A model generated the notes under the pieces. That model had not been told where the DNA came from. It saw only the letters and a program-made list of their open reading frames with translations, and did not search any database. The translations under genes and the position numbers were made by a program. Below, piece by piece: positions 1 through 5,405 of a stretch of DNA of 5,405 bases (within the stretch, counting starts at the first letter, position 1; each line of letters opens with the position of its first letter). This DNA comes from Bacteroidales bacterium UBA2632 (GTDB lineage: Bacteria > Bacteroidota > Bacteroidia > Bacteroidales > Dysgonomonadaceae), in contig DENY01000013.1 in assembly GCA_002359825.1 (NCBI GenBank), positions 2,661 to 8,065 of the forward strand. The letters run 5' to 3'.

Positions 1-2
1 GT

Positions 3-869
3 GAGGGAAATGTTATGCTCGAATCCCTTCAAAAGCATAATCGAATATTTCAATTAGGAAATTACATACATGCTGGTGATAACTACCACCGTGTAGCCGA
101 AATAATTCAATCGGGTGTACTTGGAAAAATCAAGACAGTGCGTTTGTGGAAAACAGGAGGTACATCAGGTTTAGGTTTCCCCGCATATGAAACACCTCCC
201 AAAACCCTTGATTGGGATATGTGGTTAGGCCCTGCTCCTTATGTTGAATATACCCCCGCTCGATGTCATGGATCATTCAGAAGTTTCTTTGATTATTCTG
301 GAGGAGTCTTTGGAGATTTTTGGTGTCATATTGCTGATATTATGTATATGTCGTTAGCTCCCAAAGGGCTTTATAGCATAGATGCTCGTGGAGAAAGTCC
401 CCAAGATGGAATTGCTGACACACCCAAATGGATTGATGTTGACTTCAAATTTAAAGATCTTGACGTATTTTGGACCACCACTCCCCCCAATGTAGAGGGT
501 GCCGACAAAATGCATATTGGAGCTCACTTCGAAGGAGAAAATGGAACATTAACGTGTGATTATGAAACAAGAAGAATCAAAATCGGCAATGAAGTTATGA
601 GTGATGTGAAGGAAGTACCAAAAACGTTGACTCGTTCGCCTGGCCATCAAAGAGCTTTTTTGGACTCAGTAAAATCGAGGATTCAACCCGAAAGCAATTT
701 AGAATATTCACGCGAAATGGCACTACCCATGCATTTGGCCTTAATTTCGTTTCGCTTGAAGCGTAAATTGAAATGGGATAGTACAAATGAACATTTTATA
801 GACGACCCTGCAGCTAATTTCTTATTATCAAGAGAGTATCGAAAACCTTGGTCTCTTAGAGCTATTTAA
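3..869 (+). CDS. Gfo/Idh/MocA-family oxidoreductase, C-terminal part (5' end outside window)
   Basis: Partial gene. The frame is open to the left edge: residues EGNV precede the first in-window ATG at 15, and the stretch EGNVMLESLQKHNRIFQLG matches the family segment that follows the NAD(P)-binding Rossmann fold, so the ATG at 15 is internal and the true start is upstream. Counting from that ATG, residues 66-75 (LDWDMWLGPA) and 94-108 (YSGGVFGDFWCHIAD) are typical of the sugar-oxidising branch. D101 and H105 fit the D-x3-H catalytic pair of this superfamily; the usual EKP lysine motif would lie off the window. The end, GHQRAFLDSVKSR followed by LLSREYRKPW, is the usual C-terminus of the long Bacteroidota/Planctomycetota versions, so the 3' end is intact. 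The expected reaction is NAD(P)-dependent oxidation of a sugar hydroxyl, often at C3; the substrate cannot be read. Location is unknown because any signal peptide or Tat motif is missing. It lies 20 bases before the DUF1080 gene, probably in one operon. Confidence 0.93.
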   Translation, partial: EGNVMLESLQKHNRIFQLGNYIHAGDNYHRVAEIIQSGVLGKIKTVRLWKTGGTSGLGFPAYETPPKTLDWDMWLGPAPYVEYTPARCHGSFRSFFDYSGGVFGDFWCHIADIMYMSLAPKGLYSIDARGESPQDGIADTPKWIDVDFKFKDLDVFWTTTPPNVEGADKMHIGAHFEGENGTLTCDYETRRIKIGNEVMSDVKEVPKTLTRSPGHQRAFLDSVKSRIQPESNLEYSREMALPMHLALISFRLKRKLKWDSTNEHFIDDPAANFLLSREYRKPWSLRAI

Positions 870-889
870 TCTCCAAATAAAATAATAAA

Positions 890-1819
890 ATGAATAAAAC
901 AGTTATATTATTCGCTTTTCTGACAATTTCATTGTTATCATTTTCTCAAGACAAAACCGTTTCTTTATTTAATGGTAAAGATCTCACCAATTGGCACATG
1001 TTGCCAGATAAAGAGCCTGGATTTGAAGTTAAGGACGGTATCTTGATCACTACAAATCAAAATGGTAGTGACTTATTCACTGACAAATGGTTTGGCAATT
1101 ATACACTCAAATTTGAATATCTGTTATCAAAAGTAGGTAACAGTGGCGTTTTAATCCGCAGCAATCCAGAAAACCCTTGGGGGACAGGTTACGAGATACA
1201 ATTACTTGCTCCATGGACACCCTATCGTGATGATTTGCACTGTACAGGTTCCATTTACGGATATGTGGCCGTTCACAACCGACCCGATGAAACAACAGAT
1301 ATATGGCATGATATGGAAATTACGTGTGATCGAAAAATGATTACAATATCAGTGGATGGAGAGGTTACCACAATGGCCAATACAGATACAGTGGAAGCCA
1401 TGAAGGACAAAAACTTGATAGGAGCTATTGGTTTTCAAACTAACCACAGTCATGTAGGTGAATATGCAAAGTTTAGAAATATTACTATACGTGATTTTGA
1501 TATCGAACCCGACTATGTTGCAAAAGGGTTTTATGATGAGGATGTTCGTTTGCGCGAACTGGCTTATAAGTCCGCAATTTCCATTGGAGCACCCATGGTT
1601 GAACATTTGGCTGGAATGATGTCTGAAGAAAATGTGATGGCAAAAGCTGGTGCGAAGCAAGTTCTTTTTGATATCGCAGCTCATTCAACTGCAGCTGAAG
1701 CACCAAAGGCTATGAAAAGAGATGTGGAAAAAGTTTTGAAAAACAGTTTGAAAAAAAACCAATCTAAAACTACTGCAGATTATCTAAAGTGGTTGTTGGC
1801 AATGGTGACAAGTAAATAA
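890..1819 (+). CDS. Secreted DUF1080 (3-keto-disaccharide hydrolase-like) protein with helical C-terminal extension
   Basis: A 309-residue protein. Residues 1-20 (MNKTVILFAFLTISLLSFSQ) form a signal peptide without a lipobox cysteine, so a periplasmic or secreted location is expected. Residues about 22-203 are a DUF1080 / 3keto-disac_hyd domain of the concanavalin-like beta-sandwich type. Its landmarks are LFNGKDLTNW (26-35), GNSGVLIR (83-90), GYEIQLL (100-106), TGSIYGYVAVHNRP (119-132) and YAKFRNITIRDF (192-203). The family cleaves 3-keto glycosides made by Gfo/Idh/MocA oxidoreductases, which fits the gene just upstream. Residues about 204-309 are not part of that fold: they read as amphipathic helices with a HEAT-like pattern (DEDVRLRELAYKSAISIG, then a second pair near 237-265) and a lysine-rich end. 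The ATG at 890 is chosen because the signal peptide starts there; the leader is A/T-rich with no clear Shine-Dalgarno sequence, as is usual in Bacteroidota. The substrate is not determined. Confidence 0.9.
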   Translation: MNKTVILFAFLTISLLSFSQDKTVSLFNGKDLTNWHMLPDKEPGFEVKDGILITTNQNGSDLFTDKWFGNYTLKFEYLLSKVGNSGVLIRSNPENPWGTGYEIQLLAPWTPYRDDLHCTGSIYGYVAVHNRPDETTDIWHDMEITCDRKMITISVDGEVTTMANTDTVEAMKDKNLIGAIGFQTNHSHVGEYAKFRNITIRDFDIEPDYVAKGFYDEDVRLRELAYKSAISIGAPMVEHLAGMMSEENVMAKAGAKQVLFDIAAHSTAAEAPKAMKRDVEKVLKNSLKKNQSKTTADYLKWLLAMVTSK

Positions 1820-1902
1820 AAACAAAAATGATATAGATTAAGCGTCTCTGATGCAATATAGAACCCATATAAGTTGTATAAAAGTATCAACGGTGAAAAT
1901 AT

Positions 1903-1952
1903 GTATTTATCAAAAAACTCTCACTCTTTGGTGTGAGTTTTTTGATAAATAC
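1903..1952. terminator. Long, probably bidirectional, Rho-independent terminator
   Basis: Two 22-base arms (1903-1924 and 1931-1952) pair with a single T-T mismatch (1921/1934) around a six-base loop, TCTTTG. The core is AAAAAACTCTCAC - loop - GTGTGAGTTTTTT, with an A-run in the left arm and a T-run in the right arm, so either strand gives a hairpin followed by U residues. It lies 83 bases after the stop of the DUF1080 gene and should end that operon. The arms continue for about nine paired bases (GTATTTATC and its complement) beyond the A/T runs, longer than a minimal terminator. Confidence 0.8.
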
Positions 1953-2255
1953 CTGTAGATGTAAAATTCGAATTTAATTGTGTAGATCATACCTCAATTA
2001 GGCAAGAACAAAGTAGTAAAAATAGAAGAAAACAATGTTAATTTTTAGTAATATTGCAGTCGTTTACCAAGGGCAATCATTAGCTATCTTACGGTTATAG
2101 AATGCTTCTTCATCCCAAATCTATTTATAAAAATTGTAAGTTTGTTTCAAAAGAGAAGATTCTTTTAAAACTCTCATTTTCTTTAGATTTAAAGAAAATC
2201 AATTTGTAAATAATAGACTGCTATTTTTTACAATTCATCAGAAAATACTGAATAA

Positions 2256-2303
2256 ATCAGGTGGAAATCAAATCCATGGCGATGGATTGGGTTTCCATCT
2301 GAT
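2256..2303. repeat. 22-bp-arm imperfect palindrome
   Basis: The arms 2256-2277 and 2282-2303 pair over 22 positions around the loop GGCG, with one A-G mismatch (2270/2289) and two G-T wobbles (2261/2298, 2268/2291). The centre contains AATCCATGGCGATGGATT. There is no T-run after it on either strand, so it does not look like a standard terminator. The right arm is also the start of a unit repeated at 2527, which suggests a palindromic intergenic repeat rather than a regulatory site for a neighbouring gene. Confidence 0.6.
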
Positions 2304-2338
2304 GAAAATGCAATCCACGGCGGTAGAAATGTTTTGAA
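2281..2338 (+). repeat. Degenerate intergenic repeat unit, copy A (58 bp)
   Basis: This unit begins GATGGATT, has CATCTG about 15 bases in, and ends GAAATGTTTTGAA. The same three blocks occur in the same order and almost the same spacing in copy B at 2527-2583. The first 21 bases match copy B at 16 of 21 positions and the last 13 are identical; the middle is diverged. Its first part is also the right arm of the palindrome at 2256-2303. Confidence 0.55.
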
Positions 2339-2526
2339 TCGAAAAAACGGTGCTTTTTTGACCAAATATGGGAGAAAAATCCTGTGCAAAAAGAAAAAAT
2401 CAACTAATATTGAAGAATCAACTGATGAAAATAAAATTCTACTTCGAAAATGCATTTTTTATGGCATGAATGGAGCAAATTACATCAATAATTTGAACAT
2501 ATTGTGTTTTCAAACATATTCACAAC

Positions 2527-2583
2527 GATGGATTCAAATTTCATCTGTTTGAAACATTTTCACTGCATCGGAAATGTTTTGAA
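2527..2583 (+). repeat. Degenerate intergenic repeat unit, copy B (57 bp)
   Basis: This is a second copy of the unit at 2281-2338, in direct orientation and starting 246 bases later. Its first 20 bases also match the left palindrome arm at 2258-2277 in inverted orientation (15 of 20). Its second half is itself an inverted repeat: AAACATTT (2552-2559) pairs with AAATGTTT (2572-2579), with a weaker four-pair extension outward. Three related copies in mixed orientation within 330 bases indicate a repeat family, not chance. Confidence 0.55.
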
Positions 2584-2752
2584 GAAATATGTAAATAGAC
2601 TACCATATACAAGCCCTGCCAATTAAACAATTATTTAGATTTAGAAACGAAATATATTATTCACTTTTGCGTAATAGACACGACAGAATAATAGAAGATC
2701 TTCGGTTGCCTTGTATATACTGATAAAAATGATACGTAGAAAACCATGAATA

Positions 2753-2787
2753 ATAAAGGTGTCCAATTTATAATCGGACACCTTTAT
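2753..2787 (-). terminator. Rho-independent terminator of the susCD unit
   Basis: Perfect 12-base arms (ATAAAGGTGTCC at 2753-2764 and its complement at 2776-2787) surround an 11-base AT-rich loop. It lies 27 bases beyond the susD stop in the direction of transcription. On the - strand the stem ends in CCTTTAT followed by TATTCA, so the U-tract is short but acceptable. It could also act on transcripts coming from the left. No further gene follows susD before it, so susD is the last gene of this unit. Confidence 0.75.
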
Positions 2788-2814
2788 ATTTACCATTTTT
2801 GAATCAATCTTTTT

Positions 2815-4392
2815 TTATTTCAATCCAGGATAGCCAGGATTCTGAGTCAGTTGATTGTTAGCCTCCATAGCCTGAACGGGGATAGGCATCAACATTCTAT
2901 AAACAGGAGTTGTTTCGGGCTTTAAGAAACGAGGTTTCAAAAAATTGCCAAATCGAATATTGTCTTGTCTTGAATAACACTCCCATGCCATTTCAAATCT
3001 GCGTTCCTTATATACATCATCAAGAGTAACCGTTGTCAGCAATTTGTCATCGCTATCGAATGCTCTTTTTCGGATTGCATTTATAAGTGGCAGTGCTTCT
3101 GCATTTCGGTTCAATCTTACCAACGCTTCAGCTTTCATTAAATATACATCGGCCAAACGGAAGAAAGCAAAATCATTTTCTGCATCAGAAGATAAGCCGG
3201 GTTCAATAACCCATTTGAAACAGCGTGCTCCCACTTCTTGTTGAACCTCTCCCCAAATACCATCATATTTTGCAGTACTTCCTGCTATCATGGGGATATC
3301 TATTGTATGTATCAGTTCTCTACCGTGTTGAGTGATAAGAATTTCACCTGTCTTTGCATCTCGCATTTCGCCAATTAAGAATGAACCGGCTTTTCGTTTG
3401 TCATTATTGTCAAATTGGTTTACATAGTCAGGATTTGCACTTATGCCATTCCAAGGAGAAATACTAATCCCCAAAGCAAGAGGGTCTTTGTAGTGCAATG
3501 TGCGGAAGAATAGGTGATTTCCACCATCATTACTACTAAACACACAAGGGAAAATAATTTCTTTTGAAGCTTCGTTCTTTACCTCAAAACTCAATTTCCA
3601 ATTAGGCTCTAATATATAAGGTAGTTTTAAAACTTCATCACAAGCATCTATACATTTTTGCCACTCTGGACTACCTTTTGTAAAAGCAGTTTGAGATACA
3701 GTACCATTAAATATTTCCGCATTTAAGTACATCTTGGCTAAAAGAAAATAGGCGGCTCCTTTAGTAAACTTACCGTATGTAGCGGCAGACACTTCCGAAG
3801 GGAGCAGATCCTTGATATCATTCAATTCTTGAATGATAAAACTATATACATCTTTTCTTGCGGTAGTTTTAGGTAGTTCCTGATCTTCGAAATTGGTTAC
3901 CAAAGGAACATTTCCGAAATAATCGACTAACATGTAAAACCAAAAAGCTCTAACACCTCTAATTTCGGCATACACTTGTTCGCGTCGTGACTCTTCAATA
4001 GCTTGGTTGGCTTCTATAAGCGCTAAAACTTTGTTGCAAGTAGAACCTCCCGAATTGGCATTATTCCACATTCCATTGATAACCGAATTGCGTGGTTGCC
4101 ATGTATGTCGGGCAAACTCTTGGTGCACACCACCATCATACCAGTCACCACCAATCCGAGTTGGTGTAATAGCCATGTCGCCTGTTTGTTCTGATAGTAC
4201 TAAGCCATCACCGGGCCATACACCCTTCAAGGTTCTATATATTGGAGCAATAATAGAGTTGATCTGCGCTTGGTTATTTCCAAATTCATCTGCCGGTATT
4301 TTATCATAAATTGTCTCGCTCAAATCTGTACATGAAAACGAAAAACCAATTATGAGAATACTTATCAAGTAATATTTATATAATAATTTCAT
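2815..4392 (-). CDS. SusD/RagB-family outer-membrane nutrient-binding lipoprotein
   Basis: A complete gene of 525 residues, normal for the family. The N-terminus (MKLLYKYYLISILIIGFSFSC) is a lipoprotein signal with the modified cysteine at residue 21, followed by TDLSE, whose acidic residues fit the Bacteroidota surface-export signal. Recognisable family segments are EIRGVRAFWFYMLVDYFGNV (143-162, the TPR-like scaffold), KGAAYFLLAKMYLNAE (211-226), FAFFRLADVYLMKAEALVRL (408-427), ERRFEMAWECYSRQDNIRFG (463-482) and the terminal QNPGYPG (517-523). SusD proteins cap the barrel of their SusC partner at the outer membrane and capture oligosaccharides or sometimes peptides; the ligand cannot be inferred here. 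The gene starts 19 bases after the susC stop, with an AT-rich leader lacking Shine-Dalgarno, so the two are co-transcribed and presumably translated together. No enzyme or surface glycan-binding gene follows it before the terminator. Confidence 0.96.
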   Translation of the reverse strand: MKLLYKYYLISILIIGFSFSCTDLSETIYDKIPADEFGNNQAQINSIIAPIYRTLKGVWPGDGLVLSEQTGDMAITPTRIGGDWYDGGVHQEFARHTWQPRNSVINGMWNNANSGGSTCNKVLALIEANQAIEESRREQVYAEIRGVRAFWFYMLVDYFGNVPLVTNFEDQELPKTTARKDVYSFIIQELNDIKDLLPSEVSAATYGKFTKGAAYFLLAKMYLNAEIFNGTVSQTAFTKGSPEWQKCIDACDEVLKLPYILEPNWKLSFEVKNEASKEIIFPCVFSSNDGGNHLFFRTLHYKDPLALGISISPWNGISANPDYVNQFDNNDKRKAGSFLIGEMRDAKTGEILITQHGRELIHTIDIPMIAGSTAKYDGIWGEVQQEVGARCFKWVIEPGLSSDAENDFAFFRLADVYLMKAEALVRLNRNAEALPLINAIRKRAFDSDDKLLTTVTLDDVYKERRFEMAWECYSRQDNIRFGNFLKPRFLKPETTPVYRMLMPIPVQAMEANNQLTQNPGYPGLK

Positions 4393-4411
4393 AATTTCAA
4401 ATTTTAAGATA

Positions 4412-5197
4412 TTAAAAACTTAAGCTTACTCCAACAGTAAAAGTACGTGCTTTTGGATAAAACTCACGTTCCTCTTTTCCTGGGTCGACTCCATCCATTT
4501 TCACTTCAGGATCTAATCCGGTGTAGTTTGTCAAAACAAAAAGATTTTGTCCTGTCACATACAATCTGGCGCTATTTAACCAATCATACCTATTTGTATT
4601 GAAGGTATATCCCAGCGATAAGTTATCTAACCTTATGTTAGAGCCATCTTCAATATAGTAGCTACATAATTTGGGAGCCTCTTTCAGTCCAATCGTTACT
4701 GCCTCTTTTCTTACATTTGCTCCTGGTAAACTTTGTAGATTTGAATAAGCTATTTTACCAATATTCAACACATCATTGCCCACCATTCCTCTGAAGAAGA
4801 AAGACAAATCCCATTGTTTATAAGCGAAAGAATTTTGCCATCCAAATATAAAGTCGGGTTGTGGACTTCCAACATACGTGCGGTCTGCATCCGATATCGA
4901 TCCATCTCCATCTATATCTTCTATAATGTATTTACCGTCAGCATCTATCCCGTTACATTTCAACATATAAAATTGTCCTACAGGGTAACCCTCCTCAATA
5001 ATTGAAGATGAAGTAGCAGACATACCTCTGATTCCCCCAACATCACCCACATAGATTCTATTAGTAGAATAGAGTTCATCTGATAACTTTGTCACTTCGT
5101 TGTGGTTGAATGCTCCATTAACAGAACTGGTCCAACTGAAATCATTGTTATTGAGAATGTTGGCGCTTACAGAGAATTCAAAACCTCTGTTCAGCAT
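4412..5197 (-). CDS. SusC/RagA-family TonB-dependent receptor, C-terminal part
   Basis: This is the last 261 residues of an outer-membrane beta-barrel importer that normally has about 1000 residues. The Met at 5197 is internal: in SusC proteins, NRGFEFSVSANI follows an N-V-G-x-M stretch and is not an N-terminus. Visible family hallmarks are FSWTSSVNGAFNHNEVTKL (20-38), GYPVGQFY (70-77), the calcium-loop-like DIDGDGSISDAD (94-105) followed by the VGSPQPDFIFGWQN strand, NIRLDNLSLGYTF (187-199), LYVTGQNLFVLTNYTGLDPE (212-231) and the final barrel strand FTVGVSLSF ending in Phe. With the SusD partner 19 bases downstream, it would import a bound nutrient using TonB energy. Upstream of about 5200 the receptor continues in a different frame, so as given the gene is broken; the plug domain and N-terminus lie beyond the window. 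Confidence 0.93.
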   Translation of the reverse strand: MLNRGFEFSVSANILNNNDFSWTSSVNGAFNHNEVTKLSDELYSTNRIYVGDVGGIRGMSATSSSIIEEGYPVGQFYMLKCNGIDADGKYIIEDIDGDGSISDADRTYVGSPQPDFIFGWQNSFAYKQWDLSFFFRGMVGNDVLNIGKIAYSNLQSLPGANVRKEAVTIGLKEAPKLCSYYIEDGSNIRLDNLSLGYTFNTNRYDWLNSARLYVTGQNLFVLTNYTGLDPEVKMDGVDPGKEEREFYPKARTFTVGVSLSF

Positions 5198-5405
5198 TCC
5201 ACATTGGCCATAATGCGATTGTGTAAAAAAGGAGGGGTTGGTACAGTGTACTCATATAGCATGTCCGATGTGTTTTTCTTGTACCATTCTACTGTTCCAG
5301 TTATTCTATTTTTCGTAAGCATCCCAATTTTGCCGTCTTGTCAATAGAATCAGATTAGCTGATCTTTGCCGTCAAAAAGATATGTTTAGTTTGAATGAGA
5401 ATAAT
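5198..5405 (-). pseudogene. Upstream continuation of the SusC receptor in shifted frames
   Basis: The - strand here encodes SusC barrel sequence, but not in the frame of the segment ending at 4412. In a second frame, open from 5340 to the TGA at 5193-5191, it reads NRITGTVEWYKKNTSDML, then YEYTVPTPPFLHNRIMANV, which is classic SusC sequence expected directly before the NRGFEF segment. The join needs one extra base, or a net change of the same phase, near 5199-5206. Further upstream, residues resembling the preceding barrel strand (SANLI, NWDAYEK) lie in a third frame, open from 5371 to 5309. All three frames contain stops within about the last 65 bases. Either the gene is a decayed receptor or the sequence is unreliable at this edge. 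The segment is typed as a pseudogene for its state in this sequence, without claiming that the organism's gene is inactive. Confidence 0.75.

Larger units (their letters stand above)
1820..2814. other. Convergent intergenic region, about 1 kb, without a credible gene
   Basis: This stretch separates two convergent units. Short open frames occur on both strands (for example 2334-2552 + and 2228-2455 -), but they are low-complexity, rich in Lys/Asn or Phe/Ser, match no family I recognise, and overlap the repeats. Contents from left to right: an AT-rich stretch; the hairpin terminator at 1903-1952; AT-rich DNA with nothing recognisable to about 2170; a small 10-bp inverted repeat (ATTTTCTTTA at 2176-2185 with its complement at 2190-2199, loop GATT); the repeat block at about 2205-2601; AT-rich DNA with a 9-bp inverted repeat (ATATACAAG at 2605-2613, complement at 2710-2718); and the terminator at 2753-2787. 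No tRNA, rRNA or clear promoter pair was found. Confidence 0.7.

Noticed and set aside
15..17. ATG at 15 as the start of the oxidoreductase
   Set aside because: The frame is open to the window edge and the preceding residues continue the family alignment; the NAD(P)-binding domain would be missing if this were the start.
2137..2144. TAAGTTTG, resembling the Bacteroidota -7 promoter element (TAnnTTTG)
   Set aside because: No TTTG-like -33 element at suitable spacing upstream and no gene downstream on the + strand; short AT-rich matches are expected by chance.
2228..2455. Open frame of 75 codons on the - strand in the intergenic region
   Set aside because: Phe/Ser-rich product of AT-rich DNA overlapping the palindrome; no family resemblance and no promoter.
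2511..2538. Minus-strand TATGTTTG (2518-2511) with TTTG (2538-2535), a possible -7/-33 pair
   Set aside because: The 16-base spacer is shorter than usual for this promoter type, and nothing recognisable would be transcribed before the convergent operon.
2334..2552. Open frame of 72 codons on the + strand in the intergenic region
   Set aside because: Low-complexity Lys/Asn-rich product with no recognisable motif, no convincing start context, and it runs through the repeat units.
4007..4309. 100-codon open frame on the + strand opposite susD
   Set aside because: Shadow of the SusD coding sequence in another frame; the product resembles nothing and susD is clearly the real gene.
5102..5347. 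81-codon open frame on the + strand at the right edge
   Set aside because: It lies antisense to sequence that is clearly SusC (NRITGTVEWYKKNTSDML on the - strand); it stays open because the complement is an AT-rich coding strand.

Overview
The window looks like accessory carbohydrate-use DNA from a member of the Bacteroidota, probably Bacteroidales or a close relative. The evidence is a SusC/SusD pair with a Bacteroidota-type lipoprotein signal, an AT-rich composition, AT-rich leaders without a clear Shine-Dalgarno sequence, and a Gfo/Idh/MocA oxidoreductase next to a DUF1080 protein. I cannot name a genus from the sequence.

Layout: (1) At the left edge, on the + strand, is the C-terminal two thirds of a Gfo/Idh/MocA-family NAD(P)-dependent oxidoreductase whose start lies outside the window (3-869). 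It is followed 20 bases later by a secreted DUF1080 / 3-keto-disaccharide hydrolase-like protein (890-1819) with an added helical, HEAT-like tail. (2) Positions 1820-2814 form a convergent intergenic region of about 1 kb with no credible gene. It holds a strong terminator hairpin near the left operon (1903-1952), a block of degenerate repeats and palindromes (about 2205-2601), and the terminator of the right operon (2753-2787). (3) On the - strand is a SusD/RagB lipoprotein (4392 down to 2815), preceded by the C-terminal end of a SusC/RagA TonB-dependent receptor (ending at 4412). The receptor runs off the right edge and its reading frame is broken near 5200 and again further upstream.

How the parts may work together: the left pair fits the oxidise-then-cleave route, in which a Gfo/Idh/MocA enzyme makes a 3-keto sugar and a DUF1080 protein cleaves the 3-keto glycoside. 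SusC and SusD form an outer-membrane importer for oligosaccharides or other nutrients. The two units converge and each has its own terminator, so they are separate transcription units here, and any shared substrate is inference.

The points most worth checking are the multiple frame lesions in susC at the right edge (real decay or sequence-end error), the intergenic repeat block, and the helical tail on the DUF1080 protein. I found no RNA gene, CRISPR array, transposase or complete new system in the window.
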